Positions 1-11,486 of a DNA stretch of 37,046 bases are shown in pieces. Every line of letters begins with the position of its first letter. Positions within the stretch are counted from its first letter, which is position 1. Both the position numbers and the translations under genes were made by a program. Source of the DNA: Planctomycetota bacterium (GTDB taxonomy: Bacteria > Planctomycetota > Planctomycetia > Gemmatales > Gemmataceae); contig VGZI01000041.1 in the NCBI GenBank assembly GCA_016872605.1, positions 1 through 37,046 on the forward strand, written 5' to 3'. The notes beneath the pieces were generated by a model. That model made no database searches. It saw only the letters and a program-made list of their open reading frames with translations, and was not told where the DNA came from.

Positions 1-37
1 AGGCGGAGGTTGCGGCGGTGGCGGCGGCGACTTCTAA
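1..37 (+). CDS. C-terminal end of an upstream glycine-rich protein (partial)
   Basis: One plus-strand frame reads Gly-Gly-Gly-Cys-Gly-Gly-Gly-Gly-Gly-Asp-Phe and then TAA at 35-37. Gly/Cys-rich tails of this kind end several bacterial membrane proteins. Only 11 residues are visible, so the family cannot be named and the call could be chance. Confidence 0.3.
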   Translation, partial: GGGCGGGGGDF

Positions 38-74
38 GCCGTACTAGCCGCAAGAAAACGTCAAATCCCAAGAA

Positions 75-110
75 AACGCGTGGCGCAGACCAATCTCTGC
101 ACCACGCGTT
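75..110. repeat. Short inverted repeat downstream of the glycine-rich gene
   Basis: Arms at 75-89 and 96-110 match at 14 of 15 positions and enclose a 6-nt loop. There is no T-run after either arm. It may be a terminator-like hairpin or a member of the palindromic repeats that fill this window. Confidence 0.55.
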
Positions 111-127
111 CCCTCGCTGACGATGGC

Positions 128-246
128 CACGGAACGAACACAGAAGAAACACGGAAGGGAGAGGGAATCAAGTCTCTGGCTAAATCGCCAGGCTGGCACC
201 TGTTTTTCTCTCTGTTCCTTTCCGTGTTCAATCCGTGTTCTTCCGG
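128..246. repeat. Imperfect palindromic element upstream of the HIT gene
   Basis: A left arm rich in AACACGGAA-type words (about 128-165) is mirrored by an imperfect complementary arm (about 208-246, with words such as TTTCCGTGTTC). A small CTGGC/GCCAG hairpin sits between them. The stretch 38-301 shows no convincing gene; it holds this element, the 75-110 hairpin and the leader of the HIT gene. Element ends are approximate. Confidence 0.5.
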
Positions 247-301
247 GGTCAAGCTCGCCGCCGTTACTTGTTGTGCCTTTTGCGTTTTTTCGCGGCAAAT
301 C

Positions 302-772
302 ATGAAATGTCCGCTCTGCGACAAACTGACTCGAGTTCACCAACTGCCAGACGACGAACTCGTCTGGCAGTTCCCCTTTTCTGTCGCCCTCTTGGGTCCA
401 TGGCAGTACTACACCGGCTATTGTGTGCTCATCTCTCGCGTTCACATCACGGAACTGCATCAGATGCCGACCGACGTTCGCATCGCCTATTTCGAGGAAA
501 TGATCGTTCTAAGCCGGGCCATCGAATCGGCGTTTGAGCCGCGCAAGCTCAACTGTGAATCGCTCGGCAATCAAGTGCCGCACGCACACTGGCATCTGTT
601 TCCTCGCCGCGCGGATGATCCGGACCATCTGAAGCCGGTCTGGCTCGCCCTCGATCGCGCCGATCGCGATGAGGAGGAAAAACGCCGGCTGCAGACGTCG
701 CCCCTGTCGCGCCGGATGATCCTCGATCGCCTCCGTGAAGCCCTTCGCACGCAAGGGGCCCCCACGCCATGA
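302..772 (+). CDS. HIT-family nucleotide-binding protein
   Basis: A 156-residue protein. The sequence HAHWHLF in its second half is the HIT signature (H-phi-H-phi-H-phi-phi), which forms the active site of nucleoside-phosphate hydrolases and transferases in this superfamily. The N-terminus carries CPLC, a cysteine pair seen in many HIT proteins and possibly zinc-binding. The frame is open back to position 80, but homology and the ATG at 302, immediately before CPLC, favour the short form. No strong ribosome-binding site is visible. The stop overlaps the hemC start by 4 bases (ATGA at 769-772), so the two genes are probably co-transcribed and coupled. The exact substrate cannot be predicted. 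Confidence 0.88.
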   Translation: MKCPLCDKLTRVHQLPDDELVWQFPFSVALLGPWQYYTGYCVLISRVHITELHQMPTDVRIAYFEEMIVLSRAIESAFEPRKLNCESLGNQVPHAHWHLFPRRADDPDHLKPVWLALDRADRDEEEKRRLQTSPLSRRMILDRLREALRTQGAPTP

Positions 773-1689
773 CTCCGATTCGGATCGGCACGCGCGGCTC
801 ACCGCTGGCGCTCTGGCAAGCTCGGCACGTCGCAGATCTTCTGCGCAGCGTCGATCCCCATTTTGTCGTCGAACTGGTCGAGATCGAAACCGTCGGCGAT
901 CAAGTCCGTGACGTTCCGCTCGTTCAGCTCGGCGGGGAAGGCGCATTTACCAAGGCGATCCAGCAAGCCCTTCTCGACCGCCGCGTCGATGTTGCGGTTC
1001 ATAGTTTGAAGGATTTGCCTACGTTCGCGGTGGATGGCTTGACGCTGGCGGCTGTCCCGAAGCGCGGCCCGACCGGCGACGCATTCGTCTCCAAGAAACA
1101 CCGCGGTTTCGCGGCACTGCCGGCAGGCGCGATCGTCGCTACGAGCAGCCTGAGGCGCAAGGCGCAAGTCCTTCATCGACGTCCGGACCTGAAGCTGGTC
1201 GACATTCGCGGCAACGTGGACACGCGATTGCGCAAACTCATCGAGCAGGATCTCGACGCAACGATACTTGCACAAGCTGGGCTAGTTCGCCTCGGGCTGG
1301 CGGACCAGATCACCGAAGTGCTCGACCCGGTGTGGATGTTCCCAGCCGTCGGGCAGGGCGCCTTGGGCCTCGAGTGCCGCTCCGAGGACACAGGGACGCT
1401 CGCGATCGTCGGCCGGCTTAATGACGCATGGGCGCGCTGGTCGGTTCTCGCTGAACGCGCCATGCTGCGTGGTCTGGGCGGCGGTTGCCATGTGCCGATC
1501 GGCGCACGCACCCGAATTGCCAGCGGGGTTTTGACGTTGATGGGTGTCGTGCTTCCTCCCAATGGCGCGCAGCGGATCGAAGCGGACGTTGCTGGGCCGA
1601 TGCAGGAAGCGGAGATGCTGGGCAAGCGCCTTGCGGACGAGTTGCTACGGCGCGGCGCCGCGGCATTATTGTCAGAGCCTGAAGCGTGA
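769..1689 (+). CDS. hemC: Hydroxymethylbilane synthase (porphobilinogen deaminase)
   Basis: A 306-residue protein of normal family length. HemC polymerises four porphobilinogen molecules into hydroxymethylbilane in cytosolic tetrapyrrole (haem) synthesis. Visible signatures are the N-terminal IGTRGSPLALWQA, the substrate and cofactor loops around DIRGNVDTRL, and GGGCHVPIGA, whose cysteine attaches the dipyrromethane cofactor. The start ATG overlaps the stop of the upstream HIT gene (ATGA), indicating translational coupling. The last codons (SEPEA and the TGA stop) lie inside a repetitive palindromic element at 1671-1718, so the present C-terminus seems to be partly repeat-derived. No other haem gene is in the window. 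Confidence 0.96.
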   Translation: MTPIRIGTRGSPLALWQARHVADLLRSVDPHFVVELVEIETVGDQVRDVPLVQLGGEGAFTKAIQQALLDRRVDVAVHSLKDLPTFAVDGLTLAAVPKRGPTGDAFVSKKHRGFAALPAGAIVATSSLRRKAQVLHRRPDLKLVDIRGNVDTRLRKLIEQDLDATILAQAGLVRLGLADQITEVLDPVWMFPAVGQGALGLECRSEDTGTLAIVGRLNDAWARWSVLAERAMLRGLGGGCHVPIGARTRIASGVLTLMGVVLPPNGAQRIEADVAGPMQEAEMLGKRLADELLRRGAAALLSEPEA

Positions 1690-1718
1690 GCGAAGAGAAA
1701 CTCCTTCGTCGCTCACGC
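1671..1718. repeat. Palindromic repeat overlapping the hemC stop codon
   Basis: Perfect 10-base arms lie at 1684-1693 and 1709-1718. The wider 25-base segment 1671-1695 matches the reverse complement of 33044-33068 at 24 of 25 positions, so it belongs to a repeat family present elsewhere in the window. It lies between convergent hemC and the HlyD pseudogene and may act as a hairpin terminator, although no T-run follows. Confidence 0.7.
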
Positions 1719-1719
1719 A

Positions 1720-3284
1720 TCACGCCTCTGTTTGTCGGGAAAGCCTGATAGCGATCGTGGCGTGCATTCCCGCGCGGATTCGGCCGTCAGGATTGGGCAG
1801 GTCGATCTCCACGCGCATCGCGTGAATCTTCGGATCCAGAGCGACGCCGATTCGCGAGACCTTCGCGGACAATTTCTGCCCGGGCAAGACGTCAATCTCC
1901 ATGTCAACGATCTGGCCGGCCTTGACCAATGGCACATCGCGCTCGGGAACCGTCGCGACGACGCGCATCAAGTCCGTTCGCTGAATCGTGACGATCGGCG
2001 TCGTTTGAGAGGGCTGGATCAATTCACCAACGGAATACCCGGTCTGCGTGATCACGCCGTCAAAGGGCGCTGTAATCGCCGCCGCGCCTAGTGCTTTGGC
2101 TTCCATGGATTGATGGATGCAGGGTGCGTGAAACGCACCGGTCCGCTCATCGGTGCGTTGCACGCACCCTAAGTCTATCCATCAACGGATCGTAGACGGT
2201 GCACTAGCCTGCCCTGCGATTGATCAAGCCTGACACGCGCGATTCTCACATTCGCCTCCGCCAAGCCGATGTCCGCCTCGGCTTCTTCGAGCTTGCCCAT
2301 GGCGGCGACAACCTGAGACTTGGCGATCGTGACACCAGCTTTGGCCGCATTGACGTCTTCAATCGAGGCGTCGTATTGAAGTTTGCTTTCGACAAACGTG
2401 GTCTCGTCGATCGAATTGCGATCGCGGAGTGCTTTGAGCCGTGTATACTGCACTTCACGGAATTTCAGCGTGGCGGCGGCGCTCTTCCCGAGGGCTTCGG
2501 CTCTGGCGACCGCGGACTTCGCGGAGTCCAGGTCCGCCGTGGCGATGCGCACGCGCGCCTTAACAATCGCCACGTGTGCCTGAGTTTGCAGCAGCGCCGC
2601 GCGGTCCTGCTCCACTTAGCCAAATAAGTCCGGCACGTCAAGTTCCGCGAGGATGTCCCGAGTCTTGACGCGGTCGCCGATGTGCACGCGCTGCGCCTGA
2701 AGCACGCCGGTCACCCGGCCAAAGAGTCGCGCCGACGCCGACGCTTCCACGACGCCCCGAAGAATGCAAACATCTTTCGGGTCAGCGGCTTTCTTGTCTT
2801 CGGCCTTCTTGTTCTCTGACTGGCCGGCTTGGGCGCGCTCCAGGGCAATTTCGATGCGCAACCGCTCGGCCCGAGCAGCGAGTAGATTCGATTCGTCGCT
2901 TTGGCCTGCTTTGACGAGGCCCGAGGCCAATTTCTCCTGGTCCTTGGCCGCCGCCCGGAAGTCCTCTAGGATCTTGACTCGCTCTTTTTTTGAATCTGCC
3001 GCCTCCAACGCCGCCTCAAGGGCCAACCGCGCCGGTTCGCGCAGGGCGTCGGTCCCGACGGCGCCCGCCTTCATTCGCAGGATCGTGAGATCGAGCGCCT
3101 TTCGCGCCGTCGCCGCGCGTTCCTTGAGCAGGTGTTCCAATCGCGGGCCTTGTGCCGAAGTTCCCGGCGCGTCGTCATCGGACGATACCAACGGTCGTTG
3201 GTCAACCAAGACGGACGCGATTGCAACGATCACAATGGCAGCCAGTGAACTGCGTGAACTACATGTCAACATGGCAGACTCCAT
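1720..3284 (-). pseudogene. Broken HlyD/RND-type periplasmic adaptor (membrane fusion protein)
   Basis: Three consecutive minus-strand segments form one HlyD-family adaptor of a tripartite efflux system. They are an N-terminal membrane segment and helical region with the first lipoyl half ending LAELDVPDLFG (to 2619), a long coiled-coil starting VEQDRAALL (2613-2178), and the second lipoyl half with ITAPFDGVITQ plus the beta-barrel (to 1720). There are two lesions. A TAA at 2616-2618 replaces a residue that is probably Glu (GAA). A 112-bp palindromic insertion at 2092-2203 shifts the frame. Removing the insertion and one CTAG copy restores the in-frame junction QSQGRLGAAAITAPFDG. The start is chosen at the ATG preceding the hydrophobic stretch (3284); the ATG at 3272 is also possible. 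No transporter partner gene is next to it. It lies just downstream of carB on the same strand. Confidence 0.85.
2092..2203. mobile_element. 112-bp palindromic MITE-like insertion with CTAG target duplication
   Basis: The insertion is flanked by CTAG at 2088-2091 and 2204-2207. Inside are nested inverted repeats: 2121-2140 against 2151-2170 (19 of 20 matching) and 2110-2118 against 2177-2185 (9 of 9). Excising the element plus one CTAG restores the HlyD reading frame exactly, which defines its ends. It has no coding capacity. A 4-bp CTAG duplication suggests mobilisation in trans by an IS transposase; the family cannot be assigned from this copy alone. Confidence 0.85.
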
Positions 3285-3377
3285 GGCGATTCGTTGGGCG
3301 AGCGCGGAAAAGCAGCAACGCACTTCGATCCTAATCGATGGCCGCTTGACACGCAAGAAAAATGACGCCAATCGAGA

Positions 3378-6764
<3,387 letters not shown>

Positions 6765-6768
6765 GCGT

Positions 6769-6867
6769 GATAGTATCCATCGTTGTTTACGTTTAGCGCT
6801 CGCATCGCGCCATACGAGCGCAAAACGCAAGCGGCAAAAATGCGCAAAAAAACTTATGGATACTATC
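6769..6867. repeat. 99-bp element with perfect 12-bp terminal inverted repeats in the carB leader
   Basis: GATAGTATCCAT at 6769-6780 is exactly mirrored at 6856-6867. Inside is a second stem, GCGCTCG/CGAGCGC, and a word CGTTTAGCGCTCGC related to the repeats at 29042-29103 and 33497-33586. The element lies between the phosphatase stop and the carB start on the minus strand, only 4 bp from the carB ATG. It may affect expression of carB. Confidence 0.75.
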
Positions 6868-6885
6868 GGGGAAAGAAGCAAGGCG

Positions 6886-7503
6886 TCAAGGGCCGCGCTT
6901 GATTTGCCGATTGACCGGCACGCCGTGAAGTTGGCGCGACTGGGATTGAGGACGATAGCGCGACAAGTAGCTCAGCACGTCCTGGTGATCATCCAGAATG
7001 GTGTATCCAAGCACGCGCATCTCCGCGAGGGCTGCCTCGTTGGTCCAGCCTTGATAGTCCATGCGAAATACGGCGCAAATGGCCCCGGTGCGATGATACC
7101 CGGCGTAGCAATGCACGAGCACGGGATAGTTCGCGGGATGGTCCATCACTTCGCGAAATTGCTTGAGAGCGTCTTCCGCCGTGATCCTGCCGTCGGCGTT
7201 GGGCCACCACTGACCCGGCGAGATTCGAACGAAATTGAGGCCGCGTTCTTTACTCCACGCTTCTTCGGCCTGATCGTCCGTTTTGGCTCCTTCCCGCATG
7301 CTGATCACGGTGCGAATGCCGCGCGTGAAGACGATTTCTTGCAAGCGATGCAACGGCAGCTGACCACTGCGATAGAGCACGCCTTCCTCGACGACATGGA
7401 AATTGCGGTACTCGCGATCGCGCCAGCGATAATACCCAAGCGGCGCCAGCACCATCGTCAAGAAAAGAGACGTTCCGAAGAGAATGGATAGCCCGTTGCG
7501 CAT
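6886..7503 (-). CDS. Membrane-anchored tyrosine/dual-specificity protein phosphatase
   Basis: A 205-residue protein with an N-terminal hydrophobic segment (about residues 5-25) and a cysteine-based phosphatase domain. The signature [10 protein letters not shown] gives the CX5R active site with Cys132 as nucleophile and Arg138. A conserved loop reads [15 protein letters not shown], typical of DSP/PTP-like bacterial phosphatases, and an Asp upstream (DGRITAED) could be the general acid. The substrate is unknown; family members dephosphorylate phosphotyrosine or inositol phosphates. The gene is upstream of carB on the same strand, separated by a palindromic element. The ATG at 7503 directly precedes the membrane segment. 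Confidence 0.85.
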   Translation of the reverse strand: MRNGLSILFGTSLFLTMVLAPLGYYRWRDREYRNFHVVEEGVLYRSGQLPLHRLQEIVFTRGIRTVISMREGAKTDDQAEEAWSKERGLNFVRISPGQWWPNADGRITAEDALKQFREVMDHPANYPVLVHCYAGYHRTGAICAVFRMDYQGWTNEAALAEMRVLGYTILDDHQDVLSYLSRYRPQSQSRQLHGVPVNRQIKRGP

Positions 7504-7520
7504 CGGTCAGCATCCTTGCT

Positions 7521-8297
7521 GTGAGTTTCGTTCACCGTTCAGAAGACTATACCAAACGCGCGGTTTCGGCAAAAGACGTACTGGCGAAGAATCGCCGGGT
7601 CACGCCGGTGACGCTATCCAGACAAGTACGTTTTGTGTCGCGCCTACCTAACACGGATCGATTGCAATTCGACAAAGATCGCGAGGCCGAACGGCGCAAC
7701 GCGGAGCTGGAACGCTGGAAAAAGCTCAGCGGCATGAGCAACCGAGAGCTGCGAGCGCAGGCGTATCGCGAGCTTCGCAATGCAGGCGCGTTCGGCACCA
7801 ACAAAGATCAGGTTCGCCGAAATTTGCAAAATGGCTTGAGCGTAGTCATCTACGGCGCCGAGATTGACCACGTGGATGAAATTCAGTTTGCCGCCTCGAT
7901 CGCTGCGTCGATTGCGACGGCGAATCCCGGCCCGGTCGCGGCCTATCTGCAACAAATGGTGGCCGAGTCCAAGGCGACGTTTCTGCGGAACCTGCAAAAC
8001 GCTCCAGCCGAGGCTCGGGATCAGTTGCTCGCTCGGTTTGAACAGGATTTTCTACGGGCGATTGAACAGTCGCTCCGCGAACACCGTCCGATCCGCTTGC
8101 CCTACAACGAGGTGGTCATGGAGGTCGGCATGGCGACGTACAACAACTGGATTGACGTGCATTATCAGACGCCGCGACTGGCGGACAACGGCTCCGCACT
8201 GGGCATCCGCCTCTACCGGATCGAGATGCAACGGCACCATCGGCAGATTCAGCTACCCAACACCTTCCAGCCGTACGTGAAGATTCAGCTGCGGTAA
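7521..8297 (+). CDS. Hypothetical protein, family not recognised
   Basis: An open frame of up to 258 codons. The central part (about residues 50-95) is charged and helical (DKDREAERRNAELERWKK), followed by an Ala-rich helical stretch and a more beta-like C-terminus ending HHRQIQLPNTFQPYVKIQLR. No signal peptide, membrane segment or catalytic motif is visible. The first possible start is a GTG at 7521, only 17 bp from the divergent phosphatase start, so the real start may be a later GTG or TTG, or an ATG well inside near 7735. Codon use and length support a real gene. The function is unknown. Confidence 0.65.
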   Translation: MSFVHRSEDYTKRAVSAKDVLAKNRRVTPVTLSRQVRFVSRLPNTDRLQFDKDREAERRNAELERWKKLSGMSNRELRAQAYRELRNAGAFGTNKDQVRRNLQNGLSVVIYGAEIDHVDEIQFAASIAASIATANPGPVAAYLQQMVAESKATFLRNLQNAPAEARDQLLARFEQDFLRAIEQSLREHRPIRLPYNEVVMEVGMATYNNWIDVHYQTPRLADNGSALGIRLYRIEMQRHHRQIQLPNTFQPYVKIQLR

Positions 8298-8363
8298 CAG
8301 GAGGCACGCCGCATGACGAGCACGCGGCGCAAGCAAGTGATCGTCTTCACTTGCGTGTGCTGA

Positions 8364-8521
8364 GGGTGCACGACATGGTTTGCAAACGGCACGGGAGGGC
8401 GAGGCTCCTGCCGAGCCGCGAGCCCGCAAATAATCTGAGTTGACATTACGATGCTGACGCTTCCGGCTCGGCAGGAGCCTCGCCCTCCCAAAAGGGGCCG
8501 CGCAGACCGTGTCGTGCACCC
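8364..8521. mobile_element. 158-bp MITE-like palindromic element, copy 1
   Basis: The ends GGGTGCACGAC and GTCGTGCACCC are inverted repeats (18 of 20 over the outer 20 bases). A second, perfect 26-base inverted repeat beginning GGGAGGGCGAGG lies inside. The flanking 9-mers GTGTGCTGA and GTGTGCTGC match at 8 of 9, consistent with a target duplication. It has no coding capacity. It is about 97% identical to copy 2 at 15850-16007 (4 differences in 158). It lies between the hypothetical gene and the lipoprotein gene. Confidence 0.9.
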
Positions 8522-8535
8522 GTGTGCTGCGTGCT

Positions 8536-9024
8536 CTAGGGTGCGACGGTAAACGTCGGCAATTCGTTCTCCCCTTCCACGATCTTGACCTTCCATGTCG
8601 GCTTCTTGGGGTCGGCGTAGCGTCCGCCGAACTTGTCTGGAGCAGCGCGTTCTCGCTCCATCTTTGGCGTCCATAGCAACGTGACCGCATACTCGCCGAC
8701 GGGGATGCCGTCGCCCGATTCATACGTGGTCAGTACGAACGCTCCGTCTTTGTCGGTCGTAGCCCGCGGGAAGCCGTGCGGCCAGTCGGTCTCTGACGCC
8801 GCGTTCCCAACAGGCGTCAAGATCACCAGAACCCCCTCCAGCGCCGCACCCTTCTTGGTAGCGACCTTGCCCCGCGCCGGGTGCACGGGCTTGCGGGCTT
8901 CCCGGCTACACGAGACGCAGAAGAGGACCGCGACGAACAAAACAAACGCGGCTCGATGCCCGAGAATCATACGGATTTTCCCGTTTGAACTCTTCATTGA
9001 CTCTTGCGCTGCGAACCATTTCAT
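8536..9024 (-). CDS. Transthyretin-like (carboxypeptidase-regulatory-like) lipoprotein
   Basis: A 162-residue protein with a hydrophobic leader (AAFVLFVAVLFCVSC) ending in a Cys that could be lipid-anchored, though the lipobox is imperfect. It continues with a small beta-sandwich resembling the GKV-KKG-LEGVLVIL and DGAFVLTTYESGDGIPVGEYAVTLLW pattern of planctomycete lipoproteins. Such proteins commonly sit next to DUF1559 pseudopilin genes. Its ATG at 9024 shares one base with the stop of the DUF1559 gene (TGATG), which supports this start and translational coupling. The role is unknown, probably cell-envelope associated. Confidence 0.75.
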   Translation of the reverse strand: MKWFAAQESMKSSNGKIRMILGHRAAFVLFVAVLFCVSCSREARKPVHPARGKVATKKGAALEGVLVILTPVGNAASETDWPHGFPRATTDKDGAFVLTTYESGDGIPVGEYAVTLLWTPKMERERAAPDKFGGRYADPKKPTWKVKIVEGENELPTFTVAP

Positions 9025-9926
9025 CAGTCAGGCAAGGAGTAGGATTCGCCGCCCGATCGCGTAATCATGGCGGCGACGATGCGAATCGAAACGCTGGTGG
9101 AAAGAAATCGCACTGAGCCGTCGCCCAGAACAACATTTGCGCCCCCAGTATGGAAACTGTAGATCTCATTGTTGTTCGAGCAGTTGACGGCGCAGGGACC
9201 GGGATTTGAAGTGCCATTGGCCGTGAATCCGTGCAACGTGTATTCGGCGTCGCGATCGGCCCAGGCGGCGCCGCTCACCGTGCTGCCCGCCACCTGGACA
9301 CCGGCGCGCCACAACTGCGGTCGACCGGCGTCCTCCGCAATGAGAATCGTGTTGGAAAGGCCGTCGGTAACGTCGGCCATGCGCGCGGTGAAGTTGACGT
9401 CGAGAACTCCGACGCTCTTGGCCACGTTGTCAACGAGGCCCAGCGCCGCTAACGCCGCGGTGTCGACCAGGTTGACCGGGGCGTAGTCGCTGACCGCTGC
9501 GCCGCCGCTCAACGTCCCGTTTGTCGGCGATGCCGAACACTGCAAAGCCGTAACCTGCGTCGCAACCGCCGTCTTATTGGCTGCGGCATTCCATGATGCC
9601 GAAAAATTGTAACTCTTGAACAGCGGCTCTTGCTCGAGCTGCGGAAGAATGAACACCGCCCACCCGTGATTGACGCCCGAGGGAATTCCAAGCTGCGGCA
9701 TCGCCGTCGTGACGCCGCCGGGTGGGAAAAACTTGCGCGTGTCGTGATAGTTGTGCAGGGCCAGGCCGATCTGCTTCGCATTATTGCCACACTGCATCCG
9801 CGCCGCCGCCGCACGCACCTTCTGGACCGCCGGCAGCAAGAGGCCGATCAGTATCGCGATAATCGCGATGACGACGAGAAGCTCGATGAGCGTGAAGCCT
9901 CGTCGATCGCACCGTTTCCGGGTCAT
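9024..9926 (-). CDS. DUF1559 pseudopilin-like protein with H-X9-DG tail
   Basis: A 300-residue protein. The N-terminus [19 protein letters not shown] is a type IV prepilin methylation and cleavage motif followed by the hydrophobic helix. The C-terminus carries [12 protein letters not shown], the H-X9-DG motif of the DUF1559 family that is greatly expanded in planctomycetes. It is probably processed by a prepilin peptidase and displayed on or secreted through the envelope. The ATG at 9926 has a GAGG-type ribosome-binding site; an upstream start at 9968 is less likely. It is coupled to the downstream lipoprotein gene, forming a two-gene unit. Confidence 0.92.
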   Translation of the reverse strand: MTRKRCDRRGFTLIELLVVIAIIAILIGLLLPAVQKVRAAAARMQCGNNAKQIGLALHNYHDTRKFFPPGGVTTAMPQLGIPSGVNHGWAVFILPQLEQEPLFKSYNFSASWNAAANKTAVATQVTALQCSASPTNGTLSGGAAVSDYAPVNLVDTAALAALGLVDNVAKSVGVLDVNFTARMADVTDGLSNTILIAEDAGRPQLWRAGVQVAGSTVSGAAWADRDAEYTLHGFTANGTSNPGPCAVNCSNNNEIYSFHTGGANVVLGDGSVRFLSTSVSIRIVAAMITRSGGESYSLPD

Positions 9927-10123
9927 AGCGCTTCCTCGATGAAATGAGAGTACATTAATGAGGAACAATGCCCCTATTATGACAGGTGACCATGAATTGG
10001 CTACGGGAACTTAGTAAAAGATTGGAAGAATAGTCAATGCCGCCGCGGCCGCCCCGGTCAGCGAACTGTCCTCGAATCCCTCTGTATACTGACCAACGCA
10101 CACGTCCGCCCTGGAGTTATGTC

Positions 10124-11407
10124 ATGCACATTCCCATCACACGCCGTTCTCTCCTCGGTTCACTCGGGCTCTTCGCGGCCACGCTGCCCGCGCTGGGCGC
10201 TCAGGAACGCCGCACGCCGAATGTCGTTATGATGGTCGGGGATGACATGGGTTGGCCGGACTTCGGCTTCATGGGGCACAAGGTCATCCAGACGCCCAGG
10301 CTCGATCGGCTCGCGCGCGACGGCGCCGTCTTCCCGAACGGATACGTGCCGACGTCGCTGTGCCGGGCGTCGCTGGCGACTCTGCTCACGGGGTTGTATC
10401 CGCATCAACATCGCATCTGCTGCAACGATCCGCCCCAGGGCGTCGATCGCACCGAGATGCATCCGTTCATCCGCACCTCTCCGACGATACCGCGCCTCCT
10501 GCGCGGCGCCGGGTACGACAGCTTGCAGACCGGCAAATTCTGGGAAGGCAACTTCGCCAACGCCGGCTTTACTCACGGTGAGACCACGAACACCGATCGG
10601 CACATCGCCGTCAAGACGCCGCAGATCGGCCGGGCGACGATGCAGCCGATCTACGATTTCATCGACAATCATCAGCGATCCCCGTTCTTCATTTGGTACG
10701 CCCCAATGATGCCGCACCGCCCGCACAACCCGCCCGATCGATTCCTCAAGCGCTACAACGTTGGCGGCCGCGACCTCAACATCGCTCGCTATATGGCCAT
10801 GTGCGAGTGGTTCGACGAGACCTGTGGGCAACTGCTCGACCACCTCGACAAACGCAAGCTGACCGACAACACGCTTGTCGTTTTCTGCATCGACAACGGC
10901 TGGATCACGCCGACCGTCAAGGAAGACAAGAAGTCCCCGTTCGGCGCCGACCGCGGCAAGCGCAGCCCCTACGACGGCGGCATCCGCACGCCCTTCGTCC
11001 TGCGCTGGCCGGGCCGCACCCGCGCCGGACGCTACGACGATCTGGTCATCACCATCGACTTCGCGCCGACGATTCTGCGCGCCTGTGGCGTCAAACTCCC
11101 GGCTACGATGCAAGGAGTCGACTTGATGGAGCCCGCTGCCGGCCGAGGCCGACTGAAGCGCGACGCCATCTTCGGCGAAATCTACACGCACACCTCGACA
11201 AACCTGAAGATGCCCCAACTCGACGTGACCCACCGCTGGACGCGGCAAGGCGACTGGAAGCTCATCGTACACCTGACCGGCCGCAAGCAAACCGAGCTCT
11301 TCAACCTCGCCAACGACCCACACGAGCGTACGGACTTGGCTGCGCGTGAGGCGAATCGTGTGCGCGACATGCAAAGGGCGATAGATCGGTGGGTCGCGGC
11401 TAGATGA
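10124..11407 (+). CDS. Tat-exported sulfatase
   Basis: A 427-residue arylsulfatase-family protein that hydrolyses sulfate esters, in planctomycetes typically of sulfated polysaccharides. The N-terminus ITRRSLLGSLGLFAATLPALGA is a twin-arginine signal. NVVMMVGDDMGW provides the metal-binding aspartates. The active-site region is SLCRASLATLLTGLYPHQH. Cys80 is at the position converted to formylglycine, but the flanking residues are C-R-A-S-L rather than the standard C-X-P-S-R. Later motifs are MMPHRPHNPPDRF, VVFCIDNGW and KLIVHL. The ATG at 10124 has GGAG 9-12 bases upstream. It stands alone, with no maturase gene in the window. Confidence 0.93.
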   Translation: MHIPITRRSLLGSLGLFAATLPALGAQERRTPNVVMMVGDDMGWPDFGFMGHKVIQTPRLDRLARDGAVFPNGYVPTSLCRASLATLLTGLYPHQHRICCNDPPQGVDRTEMHPFIRTSPTIPRLLRGAGYDSLQTGKFWEGNFANAGFTHGETTNTDRHIAVKTPQIGRATMQPIYDFIDNHQRSPFFIWYAPMMPHRPHNPPDRFLKRYNVGGRDLNIARYMAMCEWFDETCGQLLDHLDKRKLTDNTLVVFCIDNGWITPTVKEDKKSPFGADRGKRSPYDGGIRTPFVLRWPGRTRAGRYDDLVITIDFAPTILRACGVKLPATMQGVDLMEPAAGRGRLKRDAIFGEIYTHTSTNLKMPQLDVTHRWTRQGDWKLIVHLTGRKQTELFNLANDPHERTDLAAREANRVRDMQRAIDRWVAAR

Positions 11408-11486
11408 GCGGACTAGACTTGCCATCGGTTTGTGATGGCGAGATCTTCGTTAGGGCGTGAAAGGCGATCAGCAGTTTGGCCTGCTG

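Noticed and set aside
2616..2618. Recoded stop in the HlyD gene
   Set aside because: It is TAA, not TGA or TAG, at a non-catalytic position, and the same gene carries a disrupting insertion, so decay is the simpler reading.
10160..11425. 421-codon minus-strand frame opposite the sulfatase
   Set aside because: Antisense shadow; the sulfatase has signal peptide, motifs and ribosome-binding site.
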